A stretch of 64,000 nucleotides of DNA from Limiplasma sp036645955. Its GTDB lineage: Bacteria; Bacillota; Clostridia; Christensenellales; Aristaeellaceae. Within the stretch, counting starts at the first letter, position 1. Every line of letters starts with the position of its first letter. This document shows positions 1-8,631 of this stretch, one piece after another. The position numbers and the translations under genes were made by a program. The notes under the pieces were generated by a model, which searched no databases, had not been told where the DNA came from, and saw only the letters and a program-made list of their open reading frames with translations. The stretch lies in assembly GCA_036645955.1 (NCBI GenBank), contig JAVXND010000001.1, forward strand, positions 97,811 through 161,810, written 5' to 3'.

Positions 1-84
1 ACGTTTCTGCACGTTTCCGCACGGTCTGATTTCCTCTCTTCAAAAATTTCACAAAAAAAAGATGCAATTCAACATTCTTTATGC

Positions 85-90
85 TATAAT
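85..90 (+). promoter_or_regulatory. extended -10 promoter of the CNNM-type gene
   Basis: TATAAT at 85-90 is preceded by TG one base away (TGCTATAAT), an extended -10. No convincing -35 hexamer is seen. It lies about 50 bases upstream of the gene start at 139. Confidence 0.5.
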
Positions 91-138
91 AAAAAATCAT
101 ACAGCACATGGCTGTGGATTGATAAGGAGGGTTTTTCC

Positions 139-1557
139 TTGGATGACCCCATAGGTAGTCAACTGTTGGTTCAACTTCTGCTCATATGCATCAATGCGTT
201 TTTTGCCGCCACGGAAACGGCGGTCGTAACACTCAATGAAAACAAAATACGCAAAAAGGCGGAGGATGGCGATGCCAAAGCCATTTTAATGCTTAAAATG
301 GTCGAGTCCCCCACGCGCTTCCTGTCCACCATTCAGGTTTGCATTACCCTGAGTGGTTTTATGGCAAGCGCATTCGCCGCAAGTAGCTTTGCTTCCGTAT
401 TGGCAAATAACCTATGGAACGCAGGCCTTACTTTTGTGCCCCTGAACACCCTTAACACCCTTTGTGTAATGGTCATTACCTTGATTCTCAGTTACTTTAT
501 GATTGTGCTTGGCGAGCTGGTGCCAAAACGAATTGCTCTGCAAGATCCCGAAAAAATCGCAAGATTTTCATGCGGTGTCATTGAATTTGTTGCCAAGCTC
601 TTTAAGCCCTTGGTTTGGTTGCTCACCATCAGCACCAACGGTGTTTTGCGCCTCTTCCGAATCAACCCAAATGCGCAATCCGACGAGGTCACCGAGGAAG
701 AAATCCGCATGATGGTTGATATCGGCAGTGAAAGCGGCGCCATTGAGCAGGACGAGCGCGCAATGATCGAAAACATATTCGAATTTAACAACACCACCGC
801 CGCCGATGTCATGATTCACCGCATGGATGTGGTGGCCCTGCATGTGGATGATTCAAACGCCGAAATCGTTCAAACCATCCGCGAAAGCGGCTTGAGCCGT
901 TTTCCTGTTTATGATGCCGATATCGACGATATCATCGGCGTGCTCAACACGCGCGATTTTCTGCTCAACACGCAAAGCGAACAGCCTAAGGCCATGCGCG
1001 AGCTGTTGCGTTCCGCCTATTTGGTACCTGAAACCGTGCCTGCTGATACCCTCTTTAACAACATGCAAAAGCAAAAAATCCACTTGGCCGTTGTGGTGGA
1101 CGAATATGGCGGCATGAGCGGCATCGTCACCATGGAAGACCTTTTGGAGGAAATTGTCGGTAACATCTACGATGAATTTGACCCCAAAGAAGATATCGAA
1201 ATCGAAAAAATGGGCGATAATCTTTGGCGGGTCATGGGCACCGTTGATTTGGATACCTTAGCCGACGAGCTTGCCATTGATTTGCCGCTGGAGGAAGAAT
1301 ACGATACATTAAGCGGTATGGTTTTTAGCACACTGTCCAGCATTCCAGAGGATGGCAGCACCCCCGAGGTTACCATGCATGGTTTGCATATCCAAGTGGA
1401 AAGCATCTGCGACCACCGTGTGGAAAAAGCACTGGTCAGCAAGGTGCTCCCCGTGCCCGCCCCAAATGCGGAGGGCTTGGAAAAGTCCGATGGCAAAAAG
1501 AGCGATGGAAAGCCCGCCAAGCAGGATAATGCCAGTGTGGAGCACAGCGCAGAGTGA
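139..1557 (+). CDS. CNNM/CorC-family transmembrane protein (DUF21-CBS-CorC_HlyC)
   Basis: A 472-residue membrane protein of the family annotated as hemolysin-related or CNNM/CorC, thought to move or sense Mg2+ and other divalent cations. Residues 1-190 form the DUF21 transmembrane domain with several hydrophobic segments. A cytoplasmic CBS pair follows at about 205-330, with the typical VMIHRMDVVAL and HLAVVVDEYGG motifs, then a CorC_HlyC domain at about 350-435. A hydrophilic Lys/Ser tail ends the protein. The start is TTG at 139, chosen because AAGGAGG sits 8 bases upstream at 124-130. Length is usual for the family. The substrate cannot be read from sequence; the name hemolysin is historical and no haemolytic role is implied. 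Confidence 0.88.
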   Translation: MDDPIGSQLLVQLLLICINAFFAATETAVVTLNENKIRKKAEDGDAKAILMLKMVESPTRFLSTIQVCITLSGFMASAFAASSFASVLANNLWNAGLTFVPLNTLNTLCVMVITLILSYFMIVLGELVPKRIALQDPEKIARFSCGVIEFVAKLFKPLVWLLTISTNGVLRLFRINPNAQSDEVTEEEIRMMVDIGSESGAIEQDERAMIENIFEFNNTTAADVMIHRMDVVALHVDDSNAEIVQTIRESGLSRFPVYDADIDDIIGVLNTRDFLLNTQSEQPKAMRELLRSAYLVPETVPADTLFNNMQKQKIHLAVVVDEYGGMSGIVTMEDLLEEIVGNIYDEFDPKEDIEIEKMGDNLWRVMGTVDLDTLADELAIDLPLEEEYDTLSGMVFSTLSSIPEDGSTPEVTMHGLHIQVESICDHRVEKALVSKVLPVPAPNAEGLEKSDGKKSDGKPAKQDNASVEHSAE

Positions 1558-1579
1558 ACAAACAAAGGATGATGGCGGC

Positions 1580-2212
1580 ATGCAGGCGAAGCATCTGATT
1601 TGGGACTTTGACGGCACGCTATATGATAGCTACCCACTGCTTTTAAGCGCCCTGTTAGACGCGCTTGTAGCCATGGGTGCAAAAAACGTATCGCCTATGG
1701 AAGCGCTCGCATTGCTCAAGGGCTCTGTTTCCAAAGCAGCCGAGCATTTCGCCAACCAGTACCAGCTGGATTTGCAGGCGCTTTTGGAGCGCTTTGAATC
1801 CAATCAGGAAGGCGACGAGCCCAAGCCCTATGAGGGCATACCCGCGCTTTTGCAGAGCCTGCATAAGGCTGGCTACAAGCATTATCTGTACTCTCACCGC
1901 AACGCAGGCGCTTACGCCTGTTTAGAGGCGGATGGCTTATTGCCGCTGTTTGAGGATGGGATTACAAGCAATGACGGTTACCCCCGCAAGCCCGCGCCAA
2001 ATGCGCTCCACGCGCTCATGCGCCGCAACCGCCTAGCGCCTGAAGCCTGCGCCATGATCGGCGACCGAAGCATCGATATCAGCGCTGGGCATAACGCCCG
2101 TATGCTGGGCATTCTGTTTGACCCCGACGGCTTTTATCCCCACTCAAAAGCCGATATCTACGTACAGTCAGTAAAAGAGCTAGGCACATGCTTGCTATCA
2201 GCGCGTGCCTAG
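1580..2212 (+). CDS. HAD-superfamily phosphatase (phosphoglycolate phosphatase-like)
   Basis: A 210-residue haloacid dehalogenase-type hydrolase, subfamily IA. Motif I is WDFDGTLYDS near the N-terminus, with the nucleophile and acid/base aspartates. Motif II is the Ser of LYSHRN, motif III the Lys of RKPAPNAL, and motif IV is IGDRSIDI. Such enzymes dephosphorylate small phosphorylated metabolites, but the substrate is not predictable here. The ATG at 1580 is chosen because the HAD fold begins right after it and an AAAGGA stretch lies about 10 bases upstream. The frame is open further upstream, but that part overlaps the preceding gene and has no homology features. The gene follows the CNNM gene by 22 bases and may be cotranscribed. 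Its last codons form part of the terminator stem. Confidence 0.85.
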   Translation: MQAKHLIWDFDGTLYDSYPLLLSALLDALVAMGAKNVSPMEALALLKGSVSKAAEHFANQYQLDLQALLERFESNQEGDEPKPYEGIPALLQSLHKAGYKHYLYSHRNAGAYACLEADGLLPLFEDGITSNDGYPRKPAPNALHALMRRNRLAPEACAMIGDRSIDISAGHNARMLGILFDPDGFYPHSKADIYVQSVKELGTCLLSARA

Positions 2213-2221
2213 CTCCTTTTT
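2177..2221 (+). terminator. intrinsic terminator overlapping the 3' end of the HAD gene
   Basis: An 11-bp perfect stem, 2177-2187 with 2205-2215, is followed by CTTTTTA. The right arm contains the stop codon of the HAD gene. A second smaller hairpin (2229-2234 with 2243-2248) followed by TTTTTT at 2251-2256 may act as a tandem terminator. Confidence 0.8.
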
Positions 2222-2235
2222 ATACCCTCGTGGTT

Positions 2236-2661
2236 TTATTTGACCACGCCTTTTTTAAGAATGATATTGGCATATTGCGCCATTTCGCCTGTAGCCACCA
2301 CCGCATAGGCTTTTTTGGCACGCTCATAATACGCAAAGCGCTCTATGTGCGTAATGGTTGCCGTGGGGTTTTGATGGTGCAGCGTAGCTTCATAAGCCTC
2401 CCAAATCACAGGCTTGTAAGAATCGCCTGGCACAACCTCCATCAGTATAAAATTGCAGGGATCATATTGATCCAAGGGAAATAGCGGTAAAATCGCCTTG
2501 AGCAAATCATCTGCCGCAATCCCATCGGCACGCACCGTTCTTTGCCCCATGCTTTCCGTCGGGAAATTCGCGTCTGCCAAAACAATTTCGTCACCATGAC
2601 CCATTTCGGAAAGGATTTTCAGCAGTGCTGGGGAAATCAGAGGGGAAATTCCTTGAAGCAT
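2236..2661 (-). CDS. fucU: RbsD/FucU-family sugar mutarotase, FucU-like
   Basis: A 141-residue protein of the RbsD/FucU family, cytosolic enzymes that interconvert anomers of ribose or fucose. The N-terminal signature MGHGDEIVLADANFP carries the catalytic-type His22 and the conserved Asp24/Asp30. Length and sequence favour the fucose mutarotase (FucU) branch over RbsD. It is the last gene of the minus-strand ABC transporter group, separated from the binding-protein gene by a 12-bp hairpin. An alpha-L-fucosidase in the same locus supports L-fucose as substrate, but that is inference; ribose or another sugar remains possible. Confidence 0.82.
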   Translation of the reverse strand: MLQGISPLISPALLKILSEMGHGDEIVLADANFPTESMGQRTVRADGIAADDLLKAILPLFPLDQYDPCNFILMEVVPGDSYKPVIWEAYEATLHHQNPTATITHIERFAYYERAKKAYAVVATGEMAQYANIILKKGVVK

Positions 2662-2702
2662 CCTTTGTCACCCTGTTTCTTTATTATTTCAAAGCTTAAA
2701 TA

Positions 2703-2733
2703 GGCTCCGAGCAGCCTTTGACTGCTCGGAGCC
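2703..2733. repeat. strong hairpin between the binding-protein gene and fucU
   Basis: A perfect 12-bp inverted repeat, 2703-2714 with 2722-2733, has a 7-base loop and no T-run on either strand. Such stems after a binding-protein gene often stabilise its mRNA or reduce read-through, which would let the binding protein be made in excess. Confidence 0.6.
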
Positions 2734-2751
2734 GAATACCAAATCAAACCA

Positions 2752-3804
2752 TTAATCGTATGCTAACAAAGCAATGTCAGGATCATCAATATTGACCTTG
2801 GTGTACCATTTTGCGCCTGTATCCACATCACCGACGGTTTCGCCGTTGGCGGCTTTATATGCCAGCTCCACAGCCAAGTAACCAATGGTGTAGGGATCCT
2901 GCGTTACGGAGCCAACAAACCAGCCATTGCGAACGGCGTTTTTCTGCGGCGCGCCTGCGTCAAAGCCAGCAACGATCAAGCCTTTAAAGCGTCCGCCCTC
3001 GCCTAGGTCAGAGCCATCAGCCGTAGCGGCCAGCAAGCCAGATACAGAGCCTTCGTTGGAGCAGAACAGAGCCGTTAGGCCTTCCATGTTCAGCAAGGAG
3101 TTGGCCGCGTTGGTCACATCGCCCACATTGGGGGTGGCGGCAACTTCTACATGAATGATGATGGTTGGTTTTTCAGCGGGCGCTGCCCACAGGTCATGAC
3201 CTTGCACCGCAACGGTTCCTAGGGGCTTTGCAAGCTCCACAGCCTTGTTCACAAAGCCAGTGGTACGCGCTGTGATGGATTCGCTGGTTGCATCCTGCGA
3301 AAGAACGGCAATCACAGTAGGATTCTCAGCCGTGGCCTCCTTGAGCGCATCAGCAAAGCCTTCCAGCTTGAAAATTTCTTCGGCGGCAAGTGCGGCGGCA
3401 TTTTGGTTGTTCGTCGAGGCAGTCGCATAAATCGCGCCCTCGGGAGCATTCGGCACGCCGGAGTCAAAGCCGATTACGGGAATTTTATTTGCAATGCACT
3501 CTTGCAATTCTGTCATAACAGCATCGGTAGACAGCGCAGCAAGTGCTAATGCGGAGGGCTTCTTCGCCATTTCAGCCTTCAATGCCTCAACCTGCGGCAC
3601 AATGTCAGCTTCACTAGGTGGTCCATAATAGAACATTTCAACAGCATATTTTGCGGCGGCATCCTCACAGCCCTTCCGAACCGCTTGCCAGTACGCATGT
3701 TGTTCACCCTTGGAGATTACGGAAATGTACATGCCCTCAGCCGATGCGAGCGTGCAAGCCAAAACCAGCGACAATGCCAAAACGATTGCTAATGCCTTTT
3801 TCAT
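2752..3804 (-). CDS. sugar ABC transporter substrate-binding protein (RbsB-like, PBP type I)
   Basis: A 350-residue secreted receptor of the ribose/galactose-type periplasmic binding family (Peripla_BP_4). The N-terminus is a classical signal sequence (MKK, hydrophobic core to about residue 17). Cys17 in LVLAC could be lipidated, although the lipobox is imperfect; otherwise cleavage after ASA is likely. The fold is shown by the SVISKGEQHAYWQAVRKGCEDAA opening strand and helix, and by VIGFDSG, IAVLSQDA and GFDAGAPQKNAV. The RBS GAGGAGGG lies 6 bases before the ATG. It is third in the ATPase-permease-receptor order and supplies ligand to that importer. A fucose-like monosaccharide is inferred from context. 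Confidence 0.88.
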   Translation of the reverse strand: MKKALAIVLALSLVLACTLASAEGMYISVISKGEQHAYWQAVRKGCEDAAAKYAVEMFYYGPPSEADIVPQVEALKAEMAKKPSALALAALSTDAVMTELQECIANKIPVIGFDSGVPNAPEGAIYATASTNNQNAAALAAEEIFKLEGFADALKEATAENPTVIAVLSQDATSESITARTTGFVNKAVELAKPLGTVAVQGHDLWAAPAEKPTIIIHVEVAATPNVGDVTNAANSLLNMEGLTALFCSNEGSVSGLLAATADGSDLGEGGRFKGLIVAGFDAGAPQKNAVRNGWFVGSVTQDPYTIGYLAVELAYKAANGETVGDVDTGAKWYTKVNIDDPDIALLAYD

Positions 3805-3961
3805 TGTATGCCCTCCTCTTACTTTTCAATGTCTGTGCCCAATTGTATTACACTTGGGTATTCTCTATCTTCCATCGCATAAGCCGTACTACCTTGCATG
3901 TCCCTCCTTTTATCCCTATTCTGCCTTGCTTATGCGGTAACGAAGCCAAACCCGTGAGCCA

Positions 3962-4990
3962 TTAACCCTGTACTTTTTGGGTGCCGTCCGTTGCTTTTTC
4001 GGTTTCCTTTTTGTCGTTCTTTACGCGCAGGGATGCGTTGTTGCGCCAAATGTCCAACAGCACAGCGCCAATTACCACAAAGCCGGTAATGAACGTTTGC
4101 CAATGCGCCTGCAAGCCCATGGAAGCCAAGCCCGTTTTGAGCGTGGCCATAATAAACACACCAATGAGCGTGCCCACCATGGTGCCAGCGCCGCCAGACA
4201 TGGAGGTGCCGCCAATCACCACGCCCGCAATGGCGTTGAGCTCTTGTCCGTTGCCTGTGCCGGGAATCACGGTGGTGTAGGTTGCCGCATAGAAAATGCC
4301 CGCCAAACCTGCAAACAATCCGCAAATGGTATAAACGAGGATCTTCCAGCGGTCTGTTTTCACACCGGATAGGCGCACAGCCTCTTCGTTTGAGCCAATG
4401 GCAAAGGTATAGCGCCCAAGGCGGGTTTTGTTGAGCAAAAATGCCCCGATAACAAATGCCACCAGCAAGTACACAATGCCCGTGGGAAACGCGCCTGTGC
4501 GGTAGAACACATTCTTGAACCACTCATTTTCGGAGCCAATGGTTGGGTAGCGCTGGGTTTGCACTTTGGAAATAATGGAACCAAAGCCTTGTGAAACCAG
4601 CATGGTGCCTAGCGTTGCAATAAAGGGCGGAAGCTTGAGCTTTGCAATCATCAGCCCATTCATGAAGCCAAAAACCACGCCCACCAGCGGCACCAGCAGC
4701 AATGCCAGCGGCAGCGGCCAGCCCCAAGAGCTAAACGCAACGCCGCCAATCAGCGCAGAGCACATCATCACCGTGCCAATGGAAAGGTCAATACCGCCCG
4801 TGATGATGACAAAGGTAACACCAAAAGCCATAAAGCCAATAAAGTAGGCGGATTCCAATATGGTTTTCAGCGTATAAACGGATAGGAAGTTCTTTCCCAC
4901 CAATGAAAAGAACAGATATAGGATGACCAGCGCTGCCGGTGCGAAAAGTTTTTTGTAATCAAATTTTTTTGCTGCTACCTTTGTTTGCAT
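3962..4990 (-). CDS. sugar ABC transporter permease (RbsC-like)
   Basis: A 342-residue inner-membrane permease of the RbsC/XylH family (BPD_transp_2), with about eight to ten hydrophobic helices. The diagnostic segment GGIDLSIGTVMM occurs near residue 66, and the ATPase-coupling loop is around GSNEEAVRLSGV. A start 12 bases upstream (5002) is open, but it directly abuts the AAGG ribosome-binding site; the ATG at 4990 gives a better, somewhat long spacing, so it is preferred. It lies between the ATPase and receptor genes on the same strand. Confidence 0.87.
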   Translation of the reverse strand: MQTKVAAKKFDYKKLFAPAALVILYLFFSLVGKNFLSVYTLKTILESAYFIGFMAFGVTFVIITGGIDLSIGTVMMCSALIGGVAFSSWGWPLPLALLLVPLVGVVFGFMNGLMIAKLKLPPFIATLGTMLVSQGFGSIISKVQTQRYPTIGSENEWFKNVFYRTGAFPTGIVYLLVAFVIGAFLLNKTRLGRYTFAIGSNEEAVRLSGVKTDRWKILVYTICGLFAGLAGIFYAATYTTVIPGTGNGQELNAIAGVVIGGTSMSGGAGTMVGTLIGVFIMATLKTGLASMGLQAHWQTFITGFVVIGAVLLDIWRNNASLRVKNDKKETEKATDGTQKVQG

Positions 4991-5054
4991 GGTGATAACC
5001 ATCCTTTCAAAACTACAAGCGCATCATGAAAAAGTCTTTCAGGCTTTGCTCCTC

Positions 5055-6572
5055 CTAGCGTTTGGGGGTTGCAAACGCCATAATCTTTTCCTGCGTTGCG
5101 TCCTCAATGTCAAGCATGCCTGTGAGCTGTCCCTCACACATCACAGCAATCCGATCAGACATACGAAGCAGCTCCGGCAATTCCGAGGAAATCATGATGA
5201 TGGATTTTCCCTGCGCGGTTAGTTGGTTCATGAGCTTGTAAATTTCGCTCTTTGCGCCCACATCAATGCCGCGCGTCGGCTCGTCAAAAATGAGAATATC
5301 GCAGTTTCGCACCAGCCATTTGGCCAAAACCACCTTCTGCTGGTTGCCTCCGGAAAGGCTGATCACCTTTGCATCCACCGTAGGGGTGCGGATGTTGGTT
5401 TTTTCCACCTGCTCATGCGCGGTTTGGCGAATTTTGCTGTCATCCACACGCAAACCGCCTGAAAATGCTTCCAGCGTTGGCAGTGCAACATTATCCGCAA
5501 CAGAAAGAATCAGGCATAGCCCAAACTGTTTGCGATCCTCCGATAAGTAGCCAATGCCCGCGCGCACCGCATCCGACGGCTCAGAAATGTCCCGCTTTTC
5601 ACCGTTGACAAATATTTCGCCGTCATCGCGCTTATCTGCACCGAAGATGAGCCTTGCCGTTTCGGTTCTGCCTGCGCCCATCAAGCCAGAAAAGCCTAAA
5701 ATTTCACCCTTGCGCAGTGTAAAGGATACATCCTTGACCTCGCGCGACTGTAGATGCTTTATTTCCAGCACAACAGGCGCATCCTTTGGCACAAGGGATT
5801 CTGTTTTGCCCTTTTCGTAAATCACACGCCCCACCATCATCTGGATAACCTCATCAATGGTTACCTCGCTGGTGCCTACCGTCGCCACATATTGACCATC
5901 CCGCATAACGGTAATGCGGTCGGAAATTTCCTTTAGCTCCCCCATGCGGTGCGATATGTAGACAATGCCCACGCCCTGTGCGCGCAGTTCGCGTATGAAG
6001 CGGAACAAATCTTCTATTTCCGCCTCGGTTAGCGCTGCAGATGGCTCATCCATAATCAAAATGCGCGTGTTTTGAAATGACAGTGCTTTTGCAATCTCAA
6101 CCATTTGCTGCTTTGCAACGGTGAGGTGGCGCACCTCCATGCAGGGGTCAATGTCAATGTTGAGGGACCTCAGCAGCTCCGCCGCCATTTTGTTTTGCTT
6201 TTTGCGATCGAGCATGATCCCCTTCATGGGTTCACGGCCGATATAGATGTTTTCTGCCACCGTTAAGTCGCGCATCAGGTTTAATTCCTGATGGATGATG
6301 CTGATGCCTAGCGCCTGTGCAGCAATGGTATCGCGAATTTCCACCGGTTTTCCGCTGATTTTGATTTCGCCTGCATCTGCAATGTATACGCCTGTCAAAA
6401 TCTTCATCAGCGTGGATTTTCCTGCGCCATTTTCGCCAACCAGCGCATGCACTTCGCCCGAGCATAGCTCAAACCGAGCACCTCTTAACGCATGAACCCC
6501 GGGAAAGGATTTTTCAATCCCTTCCATGCTCACCAAGACATCGCGCTTTTCTGGAAAAGTCTCTGGTTGCAT
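5055..6572 (-). CDS. sugar ABC transporter ATP-binding protein, two ATPase domains (RbsA-like)
   Basis: A 505-residue cytosolic ATPase with two tandem nucleotide-binding domains, as in RbsA/XylG/MglA. The N-terminal domain has a full Walker A, GENGAGKST, near residue 48 and a Walker B in ILIMDEPSAAL. The C-terminal domain has the usual degenerate Walker A, GLMGAGRTE, with signature LSGGNQQKV. It powers import through the adjacent permease. The start at 6572 has GGGAGGTG 7 bases upstream. It is the first gene of the minus-strand importer operon and has a well-formed promoter upstream. Confidence 0.9.
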   Translation of the reverse strand: MQPETFPEKRDVLVSMEGIEKSFPGVHALRGARFELCSGEVHALVGENGAGKSTLMKILTGVYIADAGEIKISGKPVEIRDTIAAQALGISIIHQELNLMRDLTVAENIYIGREPMKGIMLDRKKQNKMAAELLRSLNIDIDPCMEVRHLTVAKQQMVEIAKALSFQNTRILIMDEPSAALTEAEIEDLFRFIRELRAQGVGIVYISHRMGELKEISDRITVMRDGQYVATVGTSEVTIDEVIQMMVGRVIYEKGKTESLVPKDAPVVLEIKHLQSREVKDVSFTLRKGEILGFSGLMGAGRTETARLIFGADKRDDGEIFVNGEKRDISEPSDAVRAGIGYLSEDRKQFGLCLILSVADNVALPTLEAFSGGLRVDDSKIRQTAHEQVEKTNIRTPTVDAKVISLSGGNQQKVVLAKWLVRNCDILIFDEPTRGIDVGAKSEIYKLMNQLTAQGKSIIMISSELPELLRMSDRIAVMCEGQLTGMLDIEDATQEKIMAFATPKR

Positions 6573-6671
6573 TCAAGCACCTCCCGAGTTAGAACGATGA
6601 ACCTTCTCGTGCCTTTTGTTTCATTTGATTGGGTTCTTATCGTCTTTTTGATCCGTTTTTCCTATAACACT

Positions 6672-6700
6672 AATATACCATGTATTGTGGTATATTTCAA
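6672..6700 (-). promoter_or_regulatory. promoter of the RbsA-type importer operon with embedded operator palindrome
   Basis: On the minus strand there is TTGAAA (6695-6700), 17 bases, then TATATT (6672-6677). A perfect 9-bp inverted repeat, 6672-6680 with 6688-6696, covers the -10 element, the spacer and the edge of the -35. A repressor bound there would block RNA polymerase, so this is a probable operator. The regulator is not identified in the window. Confidence 0.7.
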
Positions 6701-6763
6701 CTGTTATTGGTAGATATTTTGGAACTATTTTGGAAGGGTTCACTCGGGAGGGCTATGCGGCCC

Positions 6764-8437
6764 TTATTTTTGGGCAAATGCACCTTGTATGGCGTTGTTG
6801 ATGGCAATGCGTGTGCTGATGATATAATCCGCATTGTTTGGCGCACAGTCAAACGCAATCGGCGGAATATCCGCCTCTAAAATACTCATCACCGCTTGCT
6901 TTGAGCGAAGGCGCGAAAGCATTTGCATAGCGCGCAGGTCGCAGAGCATTGCCGCAAACACACGCAAACGCGTAGATTCCAGAGGTCCCTCCTCACCGGG
7001 GTATACGCAAAAAGCATCTCCTGCGGGAAACGCGTGAAGCGCATCTGTGACCGCAAAAGGATCAATGACTTGTACGGAGCATTGGGAGTACCAAAAATTA
7101 TAGCCCCAATGCAAAAAGCCTTCAATATCATACTTGAAAAGCTGTGCAGCCAGAATGCGGCTGCGTGCGGCAGACATCGCAATAAAACGATTGCTTACGC
7201 CGCGCCCCTGCGCACAGCAATAATACGTCCACAAATGCGCAACCTCATGCTCCAAAAACGGTTGGATGTGATCGTTGCAGGGGATGGGGTGCTTTACCAG
7301 GCCCTGTTCATAAAAATGATAGTCCGACAGCGCATCCAGCACCGTAAAGCCCTTCAAATAAGGCTCAACCGCCTGTGCGGCCGCGCGATAGCTTTGCTCC
7401 TGCTCTTTTTCAGGTTCATCTGAAATGTGAAAAAAGGTATGGGAGGCAATTCCCTCTTCTTTCAGGAATTCGGTCAGCGCAGGCAAAAACGCCGTCAAGA
7501 AATCCAAATACGCCTTGCCCATGGCGGGGGTATCCCAACCAAAAATGCGGCGAGCTTCCCCCTCCGCCGTCGCCATTATTTTGGGTGCCGCCTTCGCGCC
7601 CCATTGTGTAAACAGGTGCGGCATTTCAAAATACGCCATACCGTTCCTTTTGCACATTTGAATAAACCTGCGCAGGTTTTCAAAGCCAAAGTGATATCGG
7701 CCGTTCTCCACCGAAACGTCCATCAGCTGTACCGTTGGTCGCTCTCCGCCTACGGCGGTATCCAGCGGCGGGGTAAAAACGGGCGTTAAAATCATGTTCA
7801 TACCGTTTTTTACAGCGGTTTTTACAAAGCTCTCCATAAGCGCAAAGTGCTCCTCCGATAGGCTGGGCACATGATAGTAGGCGCTGATGCAATCCGCATG
7901 GAACCAATTGGTATAAATCAGCTTCTGCGCATCAAGCGCAATGTCAAGCACTTTGATCTGCGTACCCGCCGCGCCGCATTGCTCCCCCGTGGCCTTGTCA
8001 AAAAACGCCACCTCTAAAGCATAAGCTCCGCCTGCCAGCTCCTTTGGCGGTGTAAACTCCACCCATGCACAGCCCCACTGTGTATTCAGCGCCACCAACG
8101 GGTTTTTTTCGTCCACCTCACGCAGTACATCGGGGTATAGTCCCGGCTTTCCCCCGCGCAAAAAATCGTGATCGTGCGTCGCAAAGCGCGATAGCTCCAC
8201 AGGCACAAGCCCTACCTCGCGGATGGTTACATAGGGCGCAAGCACGCCCATGGCACGCGGAAGCATCCGCACAGCTTGATGCGCACCGCGTTTGCGCCCG
8301 CGAAAAGCAATTTGGAAGGCATAGCTCTCCCCCTTCAAAATGCTTTCCTGCCCCAGATAGGGGGATACGTGCGGCGCGGCATCGGGAAACACCTTTTCCA
8401 GTGCGCTTACTGCGCGAAATTCAATGGCTTGTATCAT
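6764..8437 (-). CDS. DUF4091 domain-containing protein, glycoside-hydrolase-like
   Basis: A 557-residue protein with no signal peptide, so probably cytosolic. An N-terminal beta-rich part (about 1-170) precedes a barrel-like region that carries HISDEPEKEQEQ near residue 350, the characteristic motif of DUF4091. Family members occur in polysaccharide-use loci and resemble TIM-barrel glycosidases, with the Asp/Glu of the motif as candidate catalytic residues, but their substrate is largely unknown. It lies upstream of the importer operon on the same strand and is divergent from the GH29 fucosidase with 194 bases between, which suggests a shared glycan substrate. I cannot assign a reaction. Confidence 0.75.
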   Translation of the reverse strand: MIQAIEFRAVSALEKVFPDAAPHVSPYLGQESILKGESYAFQIAFRGRKRGAHQAVRMLPRAMGVLAPYVTIREVGLVPVELSRFATHDHDFLRGGKPGLYPDVLREVDEKNPLVALNTQWGCAWVEFTPPKELAGGAYALEVAFFDKATGEQCGAAGTQIKVLDIALDAQKLIYTNWFHADCISAYYHVPSLSEEHFALMESFVKTAVKNGMNMILTPVFTPPLDTAVGGERPTVQLMDVSVENGRYHFGFENLRRFIQMCKRNGMAYFEMPHLFTQWGAKAAPKIMATAEGEARRIFGWDTPAMGKAYLDFLTAFLPALTEFLKEEGIASHTFFHISDEPEKEQEQSYRAAAQAVEPYLKGFTVLDALSDYHFYEQGLVKHPIPCNDHIQPFLEHEVAHLWTYYCCAQGRGVSNRFIAMSAARSRILAAQLFKYDIEGFLHWGYNFWYSQCSVQVIDPFAVTDALHAFPAGDAFCVYPGEEGPLESTRLRVFAAMLCDLRAMQMLSRLRSKQAVMSILEADIPPIAFDCAPNNADYIISTRIAINNAIQGAFAQK

Positions 8438-8631
8438 GGCTGGTTGCTCCTTCTTGTCTTTTTGTGATTTAGCAGTATTCTACCACAAGCATGCGCGTAT
8501 CTCCATCCTCAAAAACATCCATCGTGAATATTTCCATTTTTTAAAGGATTTTTACTGATGCGCCAGCCCATGCTTTGGTGTTAAGATAAGATCATGAAAA
8601 AGGGAAAAAACAATACGAGGAGGCAATCGCC

